A DNA stretch of 64,000 nucleotides from Mesorhizobium sp. NZP2077 (GTDB lineage: Bacteria; Pseudomonadota; Alphaproteobacteria; Rhizobiales; Rhizobiaceae). Every line of letters starts with the position of its first letter. Within the stretch, counting starts at the first letter, position 1. The stretch lies in NCBI RefSeq assembly GCF_013170805.1, contig NZ_CP051293.1, positions 5,524,001 through 5,588,000 on the forward strand, read 5' to 3'. The position numbers and the translations under genes are program-made. Shown one piece after another: positions 8,379 to 17,470 of this stretch. The notes below the pieces were generated by a model. It saw only the letters and a program-made list of their open reading frames with translations, made no database searches and was not told the origin of the DNA.

Positions 8379-9200
8379 TTAGTCCTTGACCGTCGAAATA
8401 TCAGGCGCGTCGACCGCCTTCATGCCGACCACGTGGTAGCCGGAATCGACATGATGCACTTCGCCGGTGACGCCACGCGACAGGTCGGACAGGAAATAGA
8501 CGCCGGAATCGCCGACCTCTTCCTGGGTGACCGTCTGCTTCAGCGGCGAATTGTATTCGTTCCACTTCAGGATGTAGCGGAAGTCGCCGATGCCGGACGC
8601 GGCCAGCGTCTTGATCGGGCCGGCGGAGATGGCGTTGACGCGGATCTTCTTGGCGCCGAGATCGACGGCGAGGTAGCGCACGCTGGCCTCGAGCGCGGCC
8701 TTGGCGACGCCCATGACGTTGTAGTGCGGCATCACCTTCTCGGCGCCATAATAGGTCAGCGTCAAAAGCGAGCCGCCATCGGTCATCAGCGCCTCGGCAC
8801 GCTTGGCGATGGTGGTGAAGGAATAGACCGAAATGTCCATGGTGCGCAGGAAGTTATCGCGCGTCGTCTCGACATAGCGGCCGGTCAATTCGTCCTTGTC
8901 GGAGAAGGCGATGGCATGGACGAGGAAGTCGATCTTGCCACCCCAATGCCTGGCGACATTGGCGAAAACCTCGTCGAGGGTCGCCGGATCAGTGACGTCG
9001 CAATGGCCGGCGACAAAGGCGCCGAGTTCCGCTGCCAGCGGCTCGACGCGCTTCTTGAACGCCTCCCCCTGATAGGTCAGCGCGATCTCGGCACCATGAT
9101 CCACACAGGCCTTGGCGATGCCATAGGCAATCGACCTGTTGTTCGCGACGCCAAGAATAAGGCCGCGCTTGCCGGCCATCAGGCCCTGTCCACCCGCCAT
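8379..9200 (-). CDS. fabI: Enoyl-[acyl-carrier-protein] reductase (NADH), FabI type
   Basis: Carries out the last reduction in each cycle of type II fatty acid synthesis. The short-chain dehydrogenase fold of FabI is clear: cofactor motif GVANNRSIAYGIAK, HAIAFSDKDEL, and the catalytic Tyr-x6-Lys in YNVMGVAKAALE. The Rhizobiales protein starts MAGGQGLMAGKRG; the ATG at 9200 has GGAGAG upstream, and the 22 extra codons further upstream are not expected to be used. The length is 273. A DnaJ-like gene precedes it on the same strand and the histidine phosphatase follows. Confidence 0.96.
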   Translation of the reverse strand: MAGGQGLMAGKRGLILGVANNRSIAYGIAKACVDHGAEIALTYQGEAFKKRVEPLAAELGAFVAGHCDVTDPATLDEVFANVARHWGGKIDFLVHAIAFSDKDELTGRYVETTRDNFLRTMDISVYSFTTIAKRAEALMTDGGSLLTLTYYGAEKVMPHYNVMGVAKAALEASVRYLAVDLGAKKIRVNAISAGPIKTLAASGIGDFRYILKWNEYNSPLKQTVTQEEVGDSGVYFLSDLSRGVTGEVHHVDSGYHVVGMKAVDAPDISTVKD

Positions 9201-9305
9201 GTGAGCGCTCTCCGCAAGGTTTCTGCTTTGTGGAGTGCCTATCGCACAGGCACACAGCCCCTTCAAGCGTTCAAACCAGACAGTTCGGGGGACAAAAGCG
9301 CTGGA

Positions 9306-10235
9306 TCAGCCTTTTTGGCCGCGCAGCAGGGCCTCGAGCGCAGAATCCCCGCCCTCCGGCAGCATGATGCGCACATGGGCGTAGAGGTCGCCATGGCCGC
9401 CAGCTTTCTCCGGCAGACCCCTGCCCTTGAGCCGCAGGACCTTGTCCGAGCTCGACCAGGCGGGAACATTGACCGCGAGCCTGCCGGTTGGCGTCTCGAC
9501 CGGCACCTTGGCGCCCAGCACGGCATCGGCCAGCGACACCGGCAGATCGGCATGCAGGTCGCGGCCCTCGATGCGGTAGCGCGGATGCCGGCGGATATGG
9601 ATCTTGACCAGCGCGTCGCCAGGCTGGCCCGGGCCCTGCTCGCCCTGCCCCTTCAACCGGATGGTCTGGCCATCCTCAACAAAGGCCGGCAGTTTGACCG
9701 CCACCTTGCGGCCATCGGGGAACATCGCCGTCACCTTTTCGGCGGTCGCGGCTTCCTCGATGGTGACGTCGAGCGTGACGTTGAGATCGGCCGCCGTCGC
9801 CGGCTGGCGGCGATCGCCAGCACCCGCGCCGCGCGCGCCAGAAAAGGCGTCGCCGAAAATCTGGCTGAAAATATCGCTGTTGCCGTCGAACGGATCACCG
9901 CCAGGGCGCCCAGACCGGAATTCGAATCGCGAACCACCGGGCCCTTGCTGGCGGCGAAACCCACCGAAGGGATCGCCGCCACCGGCGGCGCCTTCAAATC
10001 CCTGGAAGCGCGGTTTGCCGTCGGCGTCGATCTCGCCGCGATCGAAGGCAGCACGATTCTTCTCGTCGCCGACGATCTCATAGGCCTGATTGGCCTGGGC
10101 AAAACGGTCCTTCGCCTTGGGATCATCCGGATTCTGGTCCGGATGATGTTTCTTGGCGAGTTTCCGATACGCCGATTTTATGTCCTTGGCCGATGCGTTC
10201 TTTGCAACGCCCAGGACCTCATACGGGTCGCGCAT
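9306..10235 (-). CDS. DnaJ C-terminal domain protein (CbpA-like co-chaperone)
   Basis: Residues 1-65 form a J domain with the HPD motif ([18 protein letters not shown]) that stimulates the DnaK ATPase. A Gly/Phe-rich linker follows (about 75-130, [17 protein letters not shown]), then two beta-rich peptide-binding domains (about 145-300, [21 protein letters not shown]). The four CxxCxGxG zinc repeats of true DnaJ are absent, so it is a class B, CbpA-like J-protein. Length 309 is typical. A gap of 105 bases separates it from fabI downstream. Confidence 0.93.
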   Translation of the reverse strand: MRDPYEVLGVAKNASAKDIKSAYRKLAKKHHPDQNPDDPKAKDRFAQANQAYEIVGDEKNRAAFDRGEIDADGKPRFQGFEGAAGGGDPFGGFRRQQGPGGSRFEFRSGRPGGDPFDGNSDIFSQIFGDAFSGARGAGAGDRRQPATAADLNVTLDVTIEEAATAEKVTAMFPDGRKVAVKLPAFVEDGQTIRLKGQGEQGPGQPGDALVKIHIRRHPRYRIEGRDLHADLPVSLADAVLGAKVPVETPTGRLAVNVPAWSSSDKVLRLKGRGLPEKAGGHGDLYAHVRIMLPEGGDSALEALLRGQKG

Positions 10236-10334
10236 GCTTCGTGCCCTGGAAATGAGTTGAGTCCATACTTGCCCCTATATGCGCTCGCATAGGAAGAAAT
10301 TCCAGTAGCGGCGCATCATATCAAAGGCGGAAAA

Positions 10335-10796
10335 TCAGAGCGCCTTGAAGCCCTGCATGCGCCAGCCGCCGGCACCGGCGAGGCACAGTTCGCCTTCGAA
10401 CATGGCAACGCCATCAAAGCTCTCGCGCGAGGCTTTGAAGCGGCGGCAGGTCTGGCCCCTGTCCTTCAATTCCGCCAGTTCGGTGATGGAGCCGCGTGAG
10501 CCGGTGCCGGTATTGGCCCACGGCACGGCCTGACCGCTGAGTTGCTCGATGTCGGCGGAGGACACCGCATTGCCGATCGTCGTCTGGTCGGAGTCGCGAT
10601 CCGAATCGGTCGAGGCGGCCGAAGCCTGCGTGCTGCTGGTCAGGATCGAGCGGTCGACTTCGGCCTTTTCCAGGCTGAAGCCGCCTGCGCCACAGCCAAC
10701 AAGCGGCAGTGCGATTGACACGATCGCCGCTTTCGCGCTGGCCGAAGCGATAACGCTCCATTGCCTGCTGTCAAAAGCTTGCGCGATACGCAACAA
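10335..10796 (-). CDS. RT0821/Lpp0805-type surface lipoprotein (17 kDa antigen-like)
   Basis: The reading frame encodes a lipoprotein-like leader (AIVSIALPLVGCGAGGF) with a lipobox cysteine at about residue 36, followed by a short soluble domain ending GELCLAGAGGWRMQGFKAL. This matches the small surface-antigen proteins found next to pdxH in rhizobia. No ATG fits. The TTG at 10796 sits 7 bases after a strong GGGAGG, so it is chosen as start, giving 153 residues. The start is only 40 bases from the divergent pdxH start. Family assignment is from recall; function is unknown. Confidence 0.7.
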   Translation of the reverse strand: MLRIAQAFDSRQWSVIASASAKAAIVSIALPLVGCGAGGFSLEKAEVDRSILTSSTQASAASTDSDRDSDQTTIGNAVSSADIEQLSGQAVPWANTGTGSRGSITELAELKDRGQTCRRFKASRESFDGVAMFEGELCLAGAGGWRMQGFKAL

Positions 10797-10836
10797 TCGG
10801 CAACCTCCCTGATCTCGTGACAATCTGAGAAAAACT

Positions 10837-11454
10837 ATGAGTGACACAGAGTTAACAACCAGTGACTTTACCGAAGCGGCCGAGCCGTTTCGCCTTTTTG
10901 CTGCTTGGCTGGGCGATGCCAGCAAGAGCGAGATCAACGACGCCAATGGCGTCGCGCTGGCGACCGTCGATGCCGAAGGCATGCCGGATGTGCGGATGGT
11001 GCTGCTCAAGGGGTTCGATGAGGGCGGCTTTGTTTTCTACACGAATTTCGAGAGCGCGAAGGGCCAGGAGATTCTTGGCAGCATGAAGGCGGCGATGTGT
11101 TTCCACTGGAAATCGCTGCGCCGCCAGGTGCGCATCCGCGGTCCGGTGGAGATCGTCAGCGACGCCGAAGCCGACGCCTATTATGCGACACGGCCGCGCG
11201 GCAGCCGTATCGGCGCCTGGGCGTCGAAACAATCCCGGCCACTGGAAAGCCGCTTCGCACTGGAGAAGGCTGTCGCCGAATACACGGCCCGTCATGCCAT
11301 CGGCGAAATCCTGCGACCAAAACACTGGTCGGGCTTCCGCATCGTGCCGAAGACGATCGAGTTCTGGCATGATCGGCCGTTCCGGCTGCATGATCGGGTG
11401 GTCTTCTCCCGCAACGCAAAAGGTGGCTGGGACAAGACGCGGCTCTATCCCTGA
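10837..11454 (+). CDS. pdxH: Pyridoxamine 5'-phosphate oxidase
   Basis: FMN enzyme that oxidises pyridoxine or pyridoxamine 5'-phosphate to pyridoxal 5'-phosphate. Signature segments are present: [60 protein letters not shown] and the C-terminal [14 protein letters not shown]. Length 205 is normal. The ATG at 10837 is the only reasonable start, although its ribosome site is weak. A mosaic repeat lies between its stop and the convergent crotonase. Confidence 0.96.
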   Translation: MSDTELTTSDFTEAAEPFRLFAAWLGDASKSEINDANGVALATVDAEGMPDVRMVLLKGFDEGGFVFYTNFESAKGQEILGSMKAAMCFHWKSLRRQVRIRGPVEIVSDAEADAYYATRPRGSRIGAWASKQSRPLESRFALEKAVAEYTARHAIGEILRPKHWSGFRIVPKTIEFWHDRPFRLHDRVVFSRNAKGGWDKTRLYP

Positions 11455-11522
11455 GTCTGTGAAATGGCGACGTCTTCACTGCGCCTGAGCAACGAAGCTG
11501 TAGGGGGTAAGTCGGCGCTGCA

Positions 11523-11570
11523 CCCCACCCGGCCCTGCGGGCCGACCTTCCCATCAAGGGGAGGTGGGAA
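11523..11570. repeat. Short palindromic intergenic repeat
   Basis: The segment between the pdxH stop and the convergent crotonase stop contains nested inverted repeats: CCCACC paired with GGTGGG at the ends, an inner GGCCC-TGC-GGGCC hairpin, and CCTTCCC-ATCA-AGGGGAGG. It resembles the CTCCCC/GGGGAG family of rhizobial intergenic repeats also seen elsewhere in this window. The hairpins may help terminate both convergent genes. Confidence 0.55.
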
Positions 11571-11576
11571 GCTGAG

Positions 11577-12326
11577 CTACTTCTTTCTGGTCATGAAAGC
11601 GGTCAGCGCCGCGCGAGCCTCATCCGACTTCAGCCGCTCGCGGAAATGCTCGCTTTCCTCGCCGATGCGGGCAACAAGGTCGTCACGCGAGCCGCGCATC
11701 AGGTCGCGCGCGATCTTCAGCGCCTGCGGCGGCTTGGCGGCGATCTGGCCGGCAGCCGCCAGGACCGAGGCTTCCAACGCGCCCTCCTCGACCACTTCGT
11801 AGATCAGGCCAACGGCCTTCGCGCGCTCGGCGGAAAAACCCTCGCCAAGGCCGAGCAGCGCGAACGCGCCCTGCTGGCCCAGGATGCGCGGCGCCAAAAG
11901 GCTCGATCCCGCCTCGGGCACAAGACCGAGGTCGACGAAAGGCGTCCTGAACACGGTCCGAGGCGTGGCGAAGGTCAAGTCGCAATGCAGGTTGATCGTC
12001 GTGCCGATGCCGACCGCGATGCCGTCGACGCCGGAGACGATGGGTTTTTCCACCCTGGCCAGCGCCATCAGGAAATCCCAGACTTCCGTACCGCCATCGC
12101 CGCCGGTGGCCACGACCATGAAATCGGCAAGGTCGCTGCCGGAGGAAAAGGCTCCGGGGACACCAAGAAAGACATGGACCCGGATCGCCGGATCGGCGTC
12201 ACCTTCGGCAAGCGCCGCCGACATCTTTGCATACATGGCGCGCGTCAGTGCGTTCTTCTTGTCCGGGCGGTTCATGCGGATGATCTGGATGGCGCCCTGG
12301 CGCTCGACGAGGATATGGTCTGTCAC
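11577..12326 (-). CDS. Enoyl-CoA hydratase/isomerase family protein
   Basis: Crotonase-fold protein of 249 residues. NRPDKKNALTRAMYAKM is the N-terminal family motif, FSSGSDLADF the first oxyanion segment, and LGLVPEAGSSLLAPRI holds a glutamate in the form typical of delta3-delta2-enoyl-CoA isomerases rather than of classical hydratases, which carry two catalytic glutamates. It probably isomerises or hydrates an unsaturated acyl-CoA. It lies 31 bases downstream of an acyl-CoA dehydrogenase on the same strand, so the pair likely forms a beta-oxidation operon controlled by the palindrome at 14216. Confidence 0.88.
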   Translation of the reverse strand: MTDHILVERQGAIQIIRMNRPDKKNALTRAMYAKMSAALAEGDADPAIRVHVFLGVPGAFSSGSDLADFMVVATGGDGGTEVWDFLMALARVEKPIVSGVDGIAVGIGTTINLHCDLTFATPRTVFRTPFVDLGLVPEAGSSLLAPRILGQQGAFALLGLGEGFSAERAKAVGLIYEVVEEGALEASVLAAAGQIAAKPPQALKIARDLMRGSRDDLVARIGEESEHFRERLKSDEARAALTAFMTRKK

Positions 12327-12357
12327 GGTCTTTTTCCCTGGTGAGCGCTATGAGAAT

Positions 12358-14127
12358 TCAAGCTGATATCAGCGTCTTGCCGGCGGCAGCGAGACTTTCC
12401 GCGCCGTCGATGACGCGTTCCTTCAAGGTGCGTGCCTCACCAAGCAGGTTCTCGGCAAAGAAGCGGCACAGCACGATGCGCCCCTGATCGGCAAGACCGC
12501 CCCGCGCCAGATAGGCACCGCCGGCGGCAAGCGAGATCAGCCTCAGATACGGCGTCGCCCCCGCCAGCGCCTCCTCCGTCCGGCCATCGGCCGACAGTTC
12601 TTGCAGGAAACGCGTCGCCTGCGTCAGATCGCCGAGCGCCGCGTCGAGAGCATCGGCGGTGCGGCCGAAACCCTGCAGGTTGGAGGTGCGCACGGCGTTG
12701 GCGACCGCGGCCAATTCGCCGATGAAGCCATGCACATGCTCGCCGCCGCCGAGCGGCAGCTTGCGCATCACCAGATCGATCGCCTGGATGCCGTTGGTGC
12801 CCTCGTAGATCGGCGCGATGCGCGCGTCGCGGTAGAAGGCTGCGGCACCCGTCTCCTCGATGAAGCCCATACCGCCATGCACCTGGACCCCCAGAGAGGC
12901 GACGTCGACGCCGACATCGGTCGAAAATGCCTTGGCCAGAGGCGTCAACAGATTGGCGCGGTCGCGCCAATGCGCGGCCTGATCACCCTCCGAGACCTGC
13001 GCCATGTCGATGGCATGGGCACAGGAATAGCTGATCGCCCGCGCCGTCTGCGTCAGCGCCTTCATGGTCAAAAGATTGCGCTGCACGTCGGGGTGATGGA
13101 CGATTGGCGCCATGCCGGCGCCGGCGTAACCCGCCGCCTTGCCCTGGCGGCGTTCGTTGGCATAGGCAGTCGCCTTCTGGGTGGCGGCTTCCGCCACCGC
13201 GACACCCTGCATGCCGACGCAAAGCCGGGCATTGTTCATCATGGTGAACATGCAGGCGAGGCCCTTGTTTTCCTCGCCGATCAGCCAGCCAATGGCGCCG
13301 GGCCTGGCGCCCTGGAACCCATCGCCATAGATCATGGTGCAGGTCGGCGAGGCATGGATGCCGAGCTTGTGCTCAAGGCCGGAACAGAACACGTCGTTGC
13401 GGGCACCGAGCGAGCCATCGTCGTTGACGAAAAACTTCGGAACCAGGAACAGCGAGATGCCGCGTGTTCCGGCCGGTGCGTCCGGCAGCCGCGCCAGCAC
13501 CAGATGGATGATGTTGTCGGTGAAATCGTGCTCGCCATAGGTGATGAAGATCTTCTGGCCGAAAATGCGGTAGGTGCCGTCGCCGGCCGGCTCGGCGCGG
13601 GAGCGCAGGGCAGCGAGGTCCGAGCCGGCCTGCGGCTCGGTCAGGTTCATTGTACCCATCCATTCGCCGGAAACGAGCTTTACGAGATACTTCGCCTTGA
13701 GGTCTCCGGAGGCATGCTTGTCCAGCGCTTCGACCGCGCCCATGGTCAGCGTCGGGCCGATGCCGAAGGCCATGGCGGCCGAATTCCACATTTCGAGCGC
13801 GGCGACGCCAAGCATCGTCGGCAGCGCCTGGCCACCATATTCTTCCGGCCCAGAAAGCGCATTCCAGCCGCCATCGATCCAGCGGCGATAGAGTTCCTTC
13901 CAGCCAGGCGGCGTGGTGACGGCGGCATCCTTGAGCACGGCACCGTGTTCATCGCCGATCTTGTAGAGCGGTGCCACCTCCTCGGTGGCGAAACGGCCGG
14001 CCTCGCCGAGAACGGCATCGACCAGATCCTCGCCGAGATCGCCGAATGCGCCGGAATCCAGGGCGGATTTCATGCCAGCCACGTGCTTGAGCGTGAATGC
14101 AATATCCTCGACGGGTGCCCGATACAT
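12358..14127 (-). CDS. Acyl-CoA dehydrogenase (long form, DmdC-like)
   Basis: FAD enzyme of 589 residues, longer than classical 380-residue members and like the 3-methylmercaptopropionyl-CoA dehydrogenase branch. MGTMNLTEPQAGSDL and GQKIFITYGEHDF are flavin-site motifs; IAPIYEGTNGIQAIDL carries the glutamate expected to be the catalytic base. An N-terminal extension (about 1-70) and a C-terminal helical domain (about 470-589) flank the core. The operon partner downstream is a crotonase. A LiuR-like palindrome sits about 90 bases upstream of the start. The natural substrate is unknown; branched or medium-chain acyl-CoA is a reasonable guess. Confidence 0.93.
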   Translation of the reverse strand: MYRAPVEDIAFTLKHVAGMKSALDSGAFGDLGEDLVDAVLGEAGRFATEEVAPLYKIGDEHGAVLKDAAVTTPPGWKELYRRWIDGGWNALSGPEEYGGQALPTMLGVAALEMWNSAAMAFGIGPTLTMGAVEALDKHASGDLKAKYLVKLVSGEWMGTMNLTEPQAGSDLAALRSRAEPAGDGTYRIFGQKIFITYGEHDFTDNIIHLVLARLPDAPAGTRGISLFLVPKFFVNDDGSLGARNDVFCSGLEHKLGIHASPTCTMIYGDGFQGARPGAIGWLIGEENKGLACMFTMMNNARLCVGMQGVAVAEAATQKATAYANERRQGKAAGYAGAGMAPIVHHPDVQRNLLTMKALTQTARAISYSCAHAIDMAQVSEGDQAAHWRDRANLLTPLAKAFSTDVGVDVASLGVQVHGGMGFIEETGAAAFYRDARIAPIYEGTNGIQAIDLVMRKLPLGGGEHVHGFIGELAAVANAVRTSNLQGFGRTADALDAALGDLTQATRFLQELSADGRTEEALAGATPYLRLISLAAGGAYLARGGLADQGRIVLCRFFAENLLGEARTLKERVIDGAESLAAAGKTLISA

Positions 14128-14215
14128 GCCTTATTCCTCCTCAGCTTCCGCCTGCCGACCCTATGGCTGGCGGAGCCGCAAAACCATCCGCCTTTGGGCG
14201 GTCTCCCATCTTCTT

Positions 14216-14231
14216 TTTACGTAAACGTCAA
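14216..14231. promoter_or_regulatory. LiuR-like operator palindrome
   Basis: TTTACGTAAACGTCAA fits the symmetric pattern TTNACGTNNACGTNAA, close to the MerR-type LiuR/acyl-CoA catabolism operator that I recall from proteobacteria. It lies in the acyl-CoA dehydrogenase leader. No merR-type regulator gene is visible in this window, so the regulator would have to be encoded elsewhere. The palindrome is seen directly; regulator identity is inferred. Confidence 0.55.
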
Positions 14232-14336
14232 ATTTTGTCACGCGGATTTTGCAATCGCGCCGGCCTGTATTAAATTCGATGAACGCCGGATCAAGTCGAC
14301 CGGCGACAGACAGAACCAGCCGACCGGAACCAGCCC

Positions 14337-14555
14337 ATGCTCGCCAGACCCGACGCCTATCGCTGCATCGAATACGGCTTGCCCTACCGCGCAACGGGTT
14401 TCTGGCATCATGGGGGTCAGCTCGAACACGGTGCGGCCTACTGGTCGGATCGCGGCATATTGTGCTCGCCGCAATGCTCTCTCGCCCACCATCGCAAACG
14501 CGCCGCCGAAGGCACGCTGCAGCAAGCCCCCGCGCCCGATCCGTTTGAATTCTAG
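14337..14555 (+). CDS. Small hypothetical protein, 72 residues
   Basis: A short frame beginning at the ATG at 14337 (MLARPDAYRCIEYGLPYR) and ending EF-stop. It has no membrane segment or signal peptide. Three cysteines are present, two of them in GILCSPQCSLAHHRKR, which looks like a short metal- or redox-type loop but matches no motif I know. The upstream context is GACCGGAACC, a weak ribosome site. Composition looks protein-like rather than like an antisense shadow, and no gene overlaps it. Function unknown. Confidence 0.5.
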   Translation: MLARPDAYRCIEYGLPYRATGFWHHGGQLEHGAAYWSDRGILCSPQCSLAHHRKRAAEGTLQQAPAPDPFEF

Positions 14556-14595
14556 CCGTTCAGCCGGCGATGAGCGTTCGACCTAAGGTATCGCG

Positions 14596-14784
14596 ATGCC
14601 CAACAAACAGGCCGGTATTGTCCACACCGAAGCAGCGCAGCCCTCCATTGAGGCCGCCGTCATCCACCTTTCAATCGAGGATCAGATCGCCTTGGTGGAA
14701 GCGATTATGAACCCGCCGGAACCGAATGAAGCGCTACGCAAAGCCGCGAAGGCTTACAAACGACTTGTCGCTGAGTCCCGGTAA
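14596..14784 (+). CDS. Truncated DUF1778 (TacA-like) antitoxin remnant
   Basis: A 62-residue frame whose C-terminal half, LSIEDQIALVEAIMNPPEPNE followed by ALRKAAKAYK, matches the toxin-neutralising tail of DUF1778 antitoxins (NPPEPNEALR is characteristic). The N-terminal ribbon-helix-helix DNA-binding part (LNLRL..., about 45 residues) is missing and replaced by a short unrelated stretch. No GNAT toxin gene follows; the next 113 bases hold none. It is best read as the degraded remnant of a toxin-antitoxin locus, though it may still be translated. Confidence 0.6.
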   Translation: MPNKQAGIVHTEAAQPSIEAAVIHLSIEDQIALVEAIMNPPEPNEALRKAAKAYKRLVAESR

Positions 14785-14897
14785 CTCTCGCCCTCATTGT
14801 GATCCGCCAAATGCCGCTCAACCGCGGCTCCCACGCCGAAGCACTTCCTTAACCATACCGGCTCACCATCGGTGTTTGATCAACGGGGAACCCCTGT

Positions 14898-16061
14898 TTG
14901 AAAACGCCGGCGCATCTTCTTCGCCGCTCAGCGATCGCTCTTGCGGCGATGATGGCGCTGATATCGGCGGCAAAGGCCTCGGACTTTTCCGAGCCGTGGA
15001 AGAGTGCCGACCGCGCTTTGGTGGTCGATGCCTACGAGTACAATTCCATCGACTGGGCGCAGCTTGCCACCGACAAGCGCATCGCCGGTTTCATCAACAA
15101 GGCGTCAGACGGCATGCCCCCGCCCTATTTCTGCTTCGGCAGCGACACCGAGGTGAAGCTCTGCAAGGCGCTGTGGAAACGCCATGCGGTAACGCGCGAA
15201 CTGTTCCAGACGCGCCGGGTCGTGGCCAAGGCTCTCGGCATGAAATGGGGCGCCTATCATCTCGCCCGCCCCGGCAATCCGGTCGAGCAGGCCAATAATT
15301 TCCTCGATTTTGCCGATCCTGCGCCGGACGATCTCATGGCGCTCGACATCGAGGGCATCGATCCCTCGCAGTGGATGTCGCTCGACGATGCCGAGGAGTT
15401 CGTGCGCCAGGTGCATCGGCGCATCGGCCGCTTCCCGGTGCTCTACACCAATGGCAAGACGGCCCAATACATTGCCGACAACCGCTACAAATACCGGCTC
15501 CTGTCACGGCTGCCGCTTTGGTATGCGCGCTACAAGACTGACATCGACGTGCATTTTCCAATGGGCAACTGGCAGGGCTACGCGCTCTGGCAGTTCTCGT
15601 CGCAGGCCAATTGCGGTCGCTTCCGTTGCCCCTACAGGGTTGCCGGCACGCCGGACGACATCGACGTCAACGTCGCACCGACAGACGCTGCCACGCTGCG
15701 CCAGCAATGGCCCTTTGGCGGGCTGATCGACGTGCCATCCGACTATCTTGCCAGCGTGCCTGTACCGCTCTCGCGCGAAGCAGCGCTCGCCGGCAAGGCC
15801 ACCCTCATCTATGCCGATGTGGCAACGCCGCCGACCGTCGAGGAAATGGTCGCGGTGCTCGGTTCGCGCTGGTCCAAATTCAGCGACGGGTTCCGCATGC
15901 CTGTGGTGAAGACGGTGCCACGACGGCCGAGCTTCGGCATCGCGCAATACGTCGCCTGGAAGCGGACCGAGCAGCGTACACCCGAACAGCTCGACGCCGC
16001 CTTTGCCGCGGCCGATCCGCTCAGTACCGCTTCGACCGAAATCGATCGCGGCCAGCAGTAG
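14898..16061 (+). CDS. Exported GH25 (lysozyme-like) family protein
   Basis: A signal peptide (about residues 1-27, ALAAMMALISAAKA) precedes a glycoside hydrolase 25 domain. VVDAYEYNSIDWAQL is the N-terminal strand, and MALDIEGID carries the Asp-x-Glu catalytic pair that cleaves peptidoglycan between N-acetylmuramic acid and N-acetylglucosamine. GYALWQFSSQ and the DDIDVNV segment are the closing signature. A tail of about 130 residues follows with no recognised domain. The start is the TTG at 14898, behind GGGGAA. The length is 387. It probably acts in periplasmic wall remodelling. Confidence 0.85.
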   Translation: MKTPAHLLRRSAIALAAMMALISAAKASDFSEPWKSADRALVVDAYEYNSIDWAQLATDKRIAGFINKASDGMPPPYFCFGSDTEVKLCKALWKRHAVTRELFQTRRVVAKALGMKWGAYHLARPGNPVEQANNFLDFADPAPDDLMALDIEGIDPSQWMSLDDAEEFVRQVHRRIGRFPVLYTNGKTAQYIADNRYKYRLLSRLPLWYARYKTDIDVHFPMGNWQGYALWQFSSQANCGRFRCPYRVAGTPDDIDVNVAPTDAATLRQQWPFGGLIDVPSDYLASVPVPLSREAALAGKATLIYADVATPPTVEEMVAVLGSRWSKFSDGFRMPVVKTVPRRPSFGIAQYVAWKRTEQRTPEQLDAAFAAADPLSTASTEIDRGQQ

Positions 16062-16066
16062 GGCTG

Positions 16067-17344
16067 CTAGCTCGCCTTCTCGCGCGCCACGGCCTGCCAG
16101 CCGATGTCGCGGCGGCAGAAACCGTCCGGCCAATCGATCCGGTCGAGCGCGGCATAGGCCCGCGCTTGCGCCTCGCCGACCGTGGCACCGGTCGCGGTCA
16201 CATTGAGGACGCGGCCGCCATTGGCGACCAGTGCGCCTCCGTTGATGGCGGTGCCGGCGTGGAAGACCTGGACGCCCTCGCCCGCCGCCTGTTCGACGCC
16301 ACGGATGACGGAGCCTTTTTCAGGTGTGCCGGGATAGCCCCTCGCCGCCATCACCACGGTGAGTGCCGCCTCGTCGCGCCAGCGTATGGACGTGTGCGCC
16401 AGCTGGCCGTCCACGGCGGCGTTGAGCAGGACCAGCAGATCATCCCTGAGCCGCATCATCAGCACCTGGCATTCCGGATCGCCGAAACGGGTGTTGTATT
16501 CGATCAGCTTCGGCCCTTTGTCCGTGATCATCAGCCCGGCGAAGAGAATGCCGGCGAAAGGCGCGCCAAGCTCGGCCATGCCGCGCATGGTCGGCTCGAT
16601 GATTTCGCGCATGGTGCGCTCGATCATTTCCGGCGTCATCACCGGAGCCGGCGAATAGGCGCCCATGCCGCCGGTGTTGGGGCCGGTGTCGCCGTCGCCG
16701 ACGCGCTTGTGGTCCTGCGCCGTGCCGAAGGGCAGTGCCGTCGTGCCGTCGCAGAGACAGAAGAAGCTCGCCTCCTCGCCGGTCATGAATTCCTCGACCA
16801 CCACTTCCGCGCCGGCGGCGCCGAAGGAGCCCTCAAAACAGGCATCGAGTGCCGCCCGCGCCTCGTCCAGCGCCATGGCGACGGTGACTCCCTTGCCGGC
16901 GGCGAGCCCGTCGGCCTTGATGACGATCGGCGCGCCCATCTTTTCGACATAGGCTTTCGCCGAGGCCAGATCGCCGAAACGACCATACGCGGCGGTCGGG
17001 ATGTTGTATCGGGCGCAGAGGTCCTTGGTGAAACCCTTCGACCCCTCCAGCCGCGCGGCAGCTTTGGAAGGCCCGAAGACGCGGATATTTTCGGCGCGCA
17101 GATCATCGGCGATGCCGGCGACGAGCGGCCCTTCCGGACCAACCACGACGAGGTCGATTTTTTTCTCCCGGCAGAAGGCGGCGACGGCGGCATGATCGGT
17201 GATATCAAGCTTGACCAGTTCGGCCTCGCTGCCGATGCCCGGATTGCCGGGAGCCGCGCAGAGCTTGGTCAGCAGCGACGAGGCGGCGATCTTCCAGGCC
17301 AGCGCATGTTCGCGGCCGCCGGAGCCTAGAAGAAGAACGTTCAT
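16067..17344 (-). CDS. purD: Phosphoribosylamine-glycine ligase
   Basis: Second step of de novo purine synthesis, joining glycine to phosphoribosylamine with [17 protein letters not shown] is the N-terminal signature, [15 protein letters not shown] the ATP-grasp loop, [14 protein letters not shown] and [15 protein letters not shown] the family signatures. Length 425 is normal. The ATG at 17344 has AAGAGGTG upstream and is preferred to the in-frame GTG two codons before it. It converges with the GH25 gene five bases away. Confidence 0.96.
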   Translation of the reverse strand: MNVLLLGSGGREHALAWKIAASSLLTKLCAAPGNPGIGSEAELVKLDITDHAAVAAFCREKKIDLVVVGPEGPLVAGIADDLRAENIRVFGPSKAAARLEGSKGFTKDLCARYNIPTAAYGRFGDLASAKAYVEKMGAPIVIKADGLAAGKGVTVAMALDEARAALDACFEGSFGAAGAEVVVEEFMTGEEASFFCLCDGTTALPFGTAQDHKRVGDGDTGPNTGGMGAYSPAPVMTPEMIERTMREIIEPTMRGMAELGAPFAGILFAGLMITDKGPKLIEYNTRFGDPECQVLMMRLRDDLLVLLNAAVDGQLAHTSIRWRDEAALTVVMAARGYPGTPEKGSVIRGVEQAAGEGVQVFHAGTAINGGALVANGGRVLNVTATGATVGEAQARAYAALDRIDWPDGFCRRDIGWQAVAREKAS

Positions 17345-17470
17345 GGCCACCTCTTGATGCTAACCCTTGGAGCAACCCGCTATTGCTCTCTGGGCGGCGG
17401 GTCAAGGCATCAGGGTGTTTTGATCCGAATTGCGCACGGGAACGTTATCCCGATCTTCTGGCAACTCGAT

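Noticed and set aside
8433..10292. A 619-codon open frame on the plus strand
   Set aside because: It is entirely antisense to fabI and the DnaJ-like gene; its translation is rich in Arg/Gly/Asp repeats typical of the complementary frame of GC-rich coding sequence, with no family match.
12601..14586. A 661-codon open frame on the plus strand
   Set aside because: Antisense to the acyl-CoA dehydrogenase; no recognisable domain.
14596..16061. DUF1778 remnant and GH25 gene as a toxin-antitoxin pair
   Set aside because: The GH25 protein has a signal peptide and a muramidase domain, unlike GNAT toxins of DUF1778; the adjacency is coincidental.
15611..17329. A 572-codon open frame on the plus strand
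   Set aside because: Shadow of GH25 in another frame and antisense to purD.
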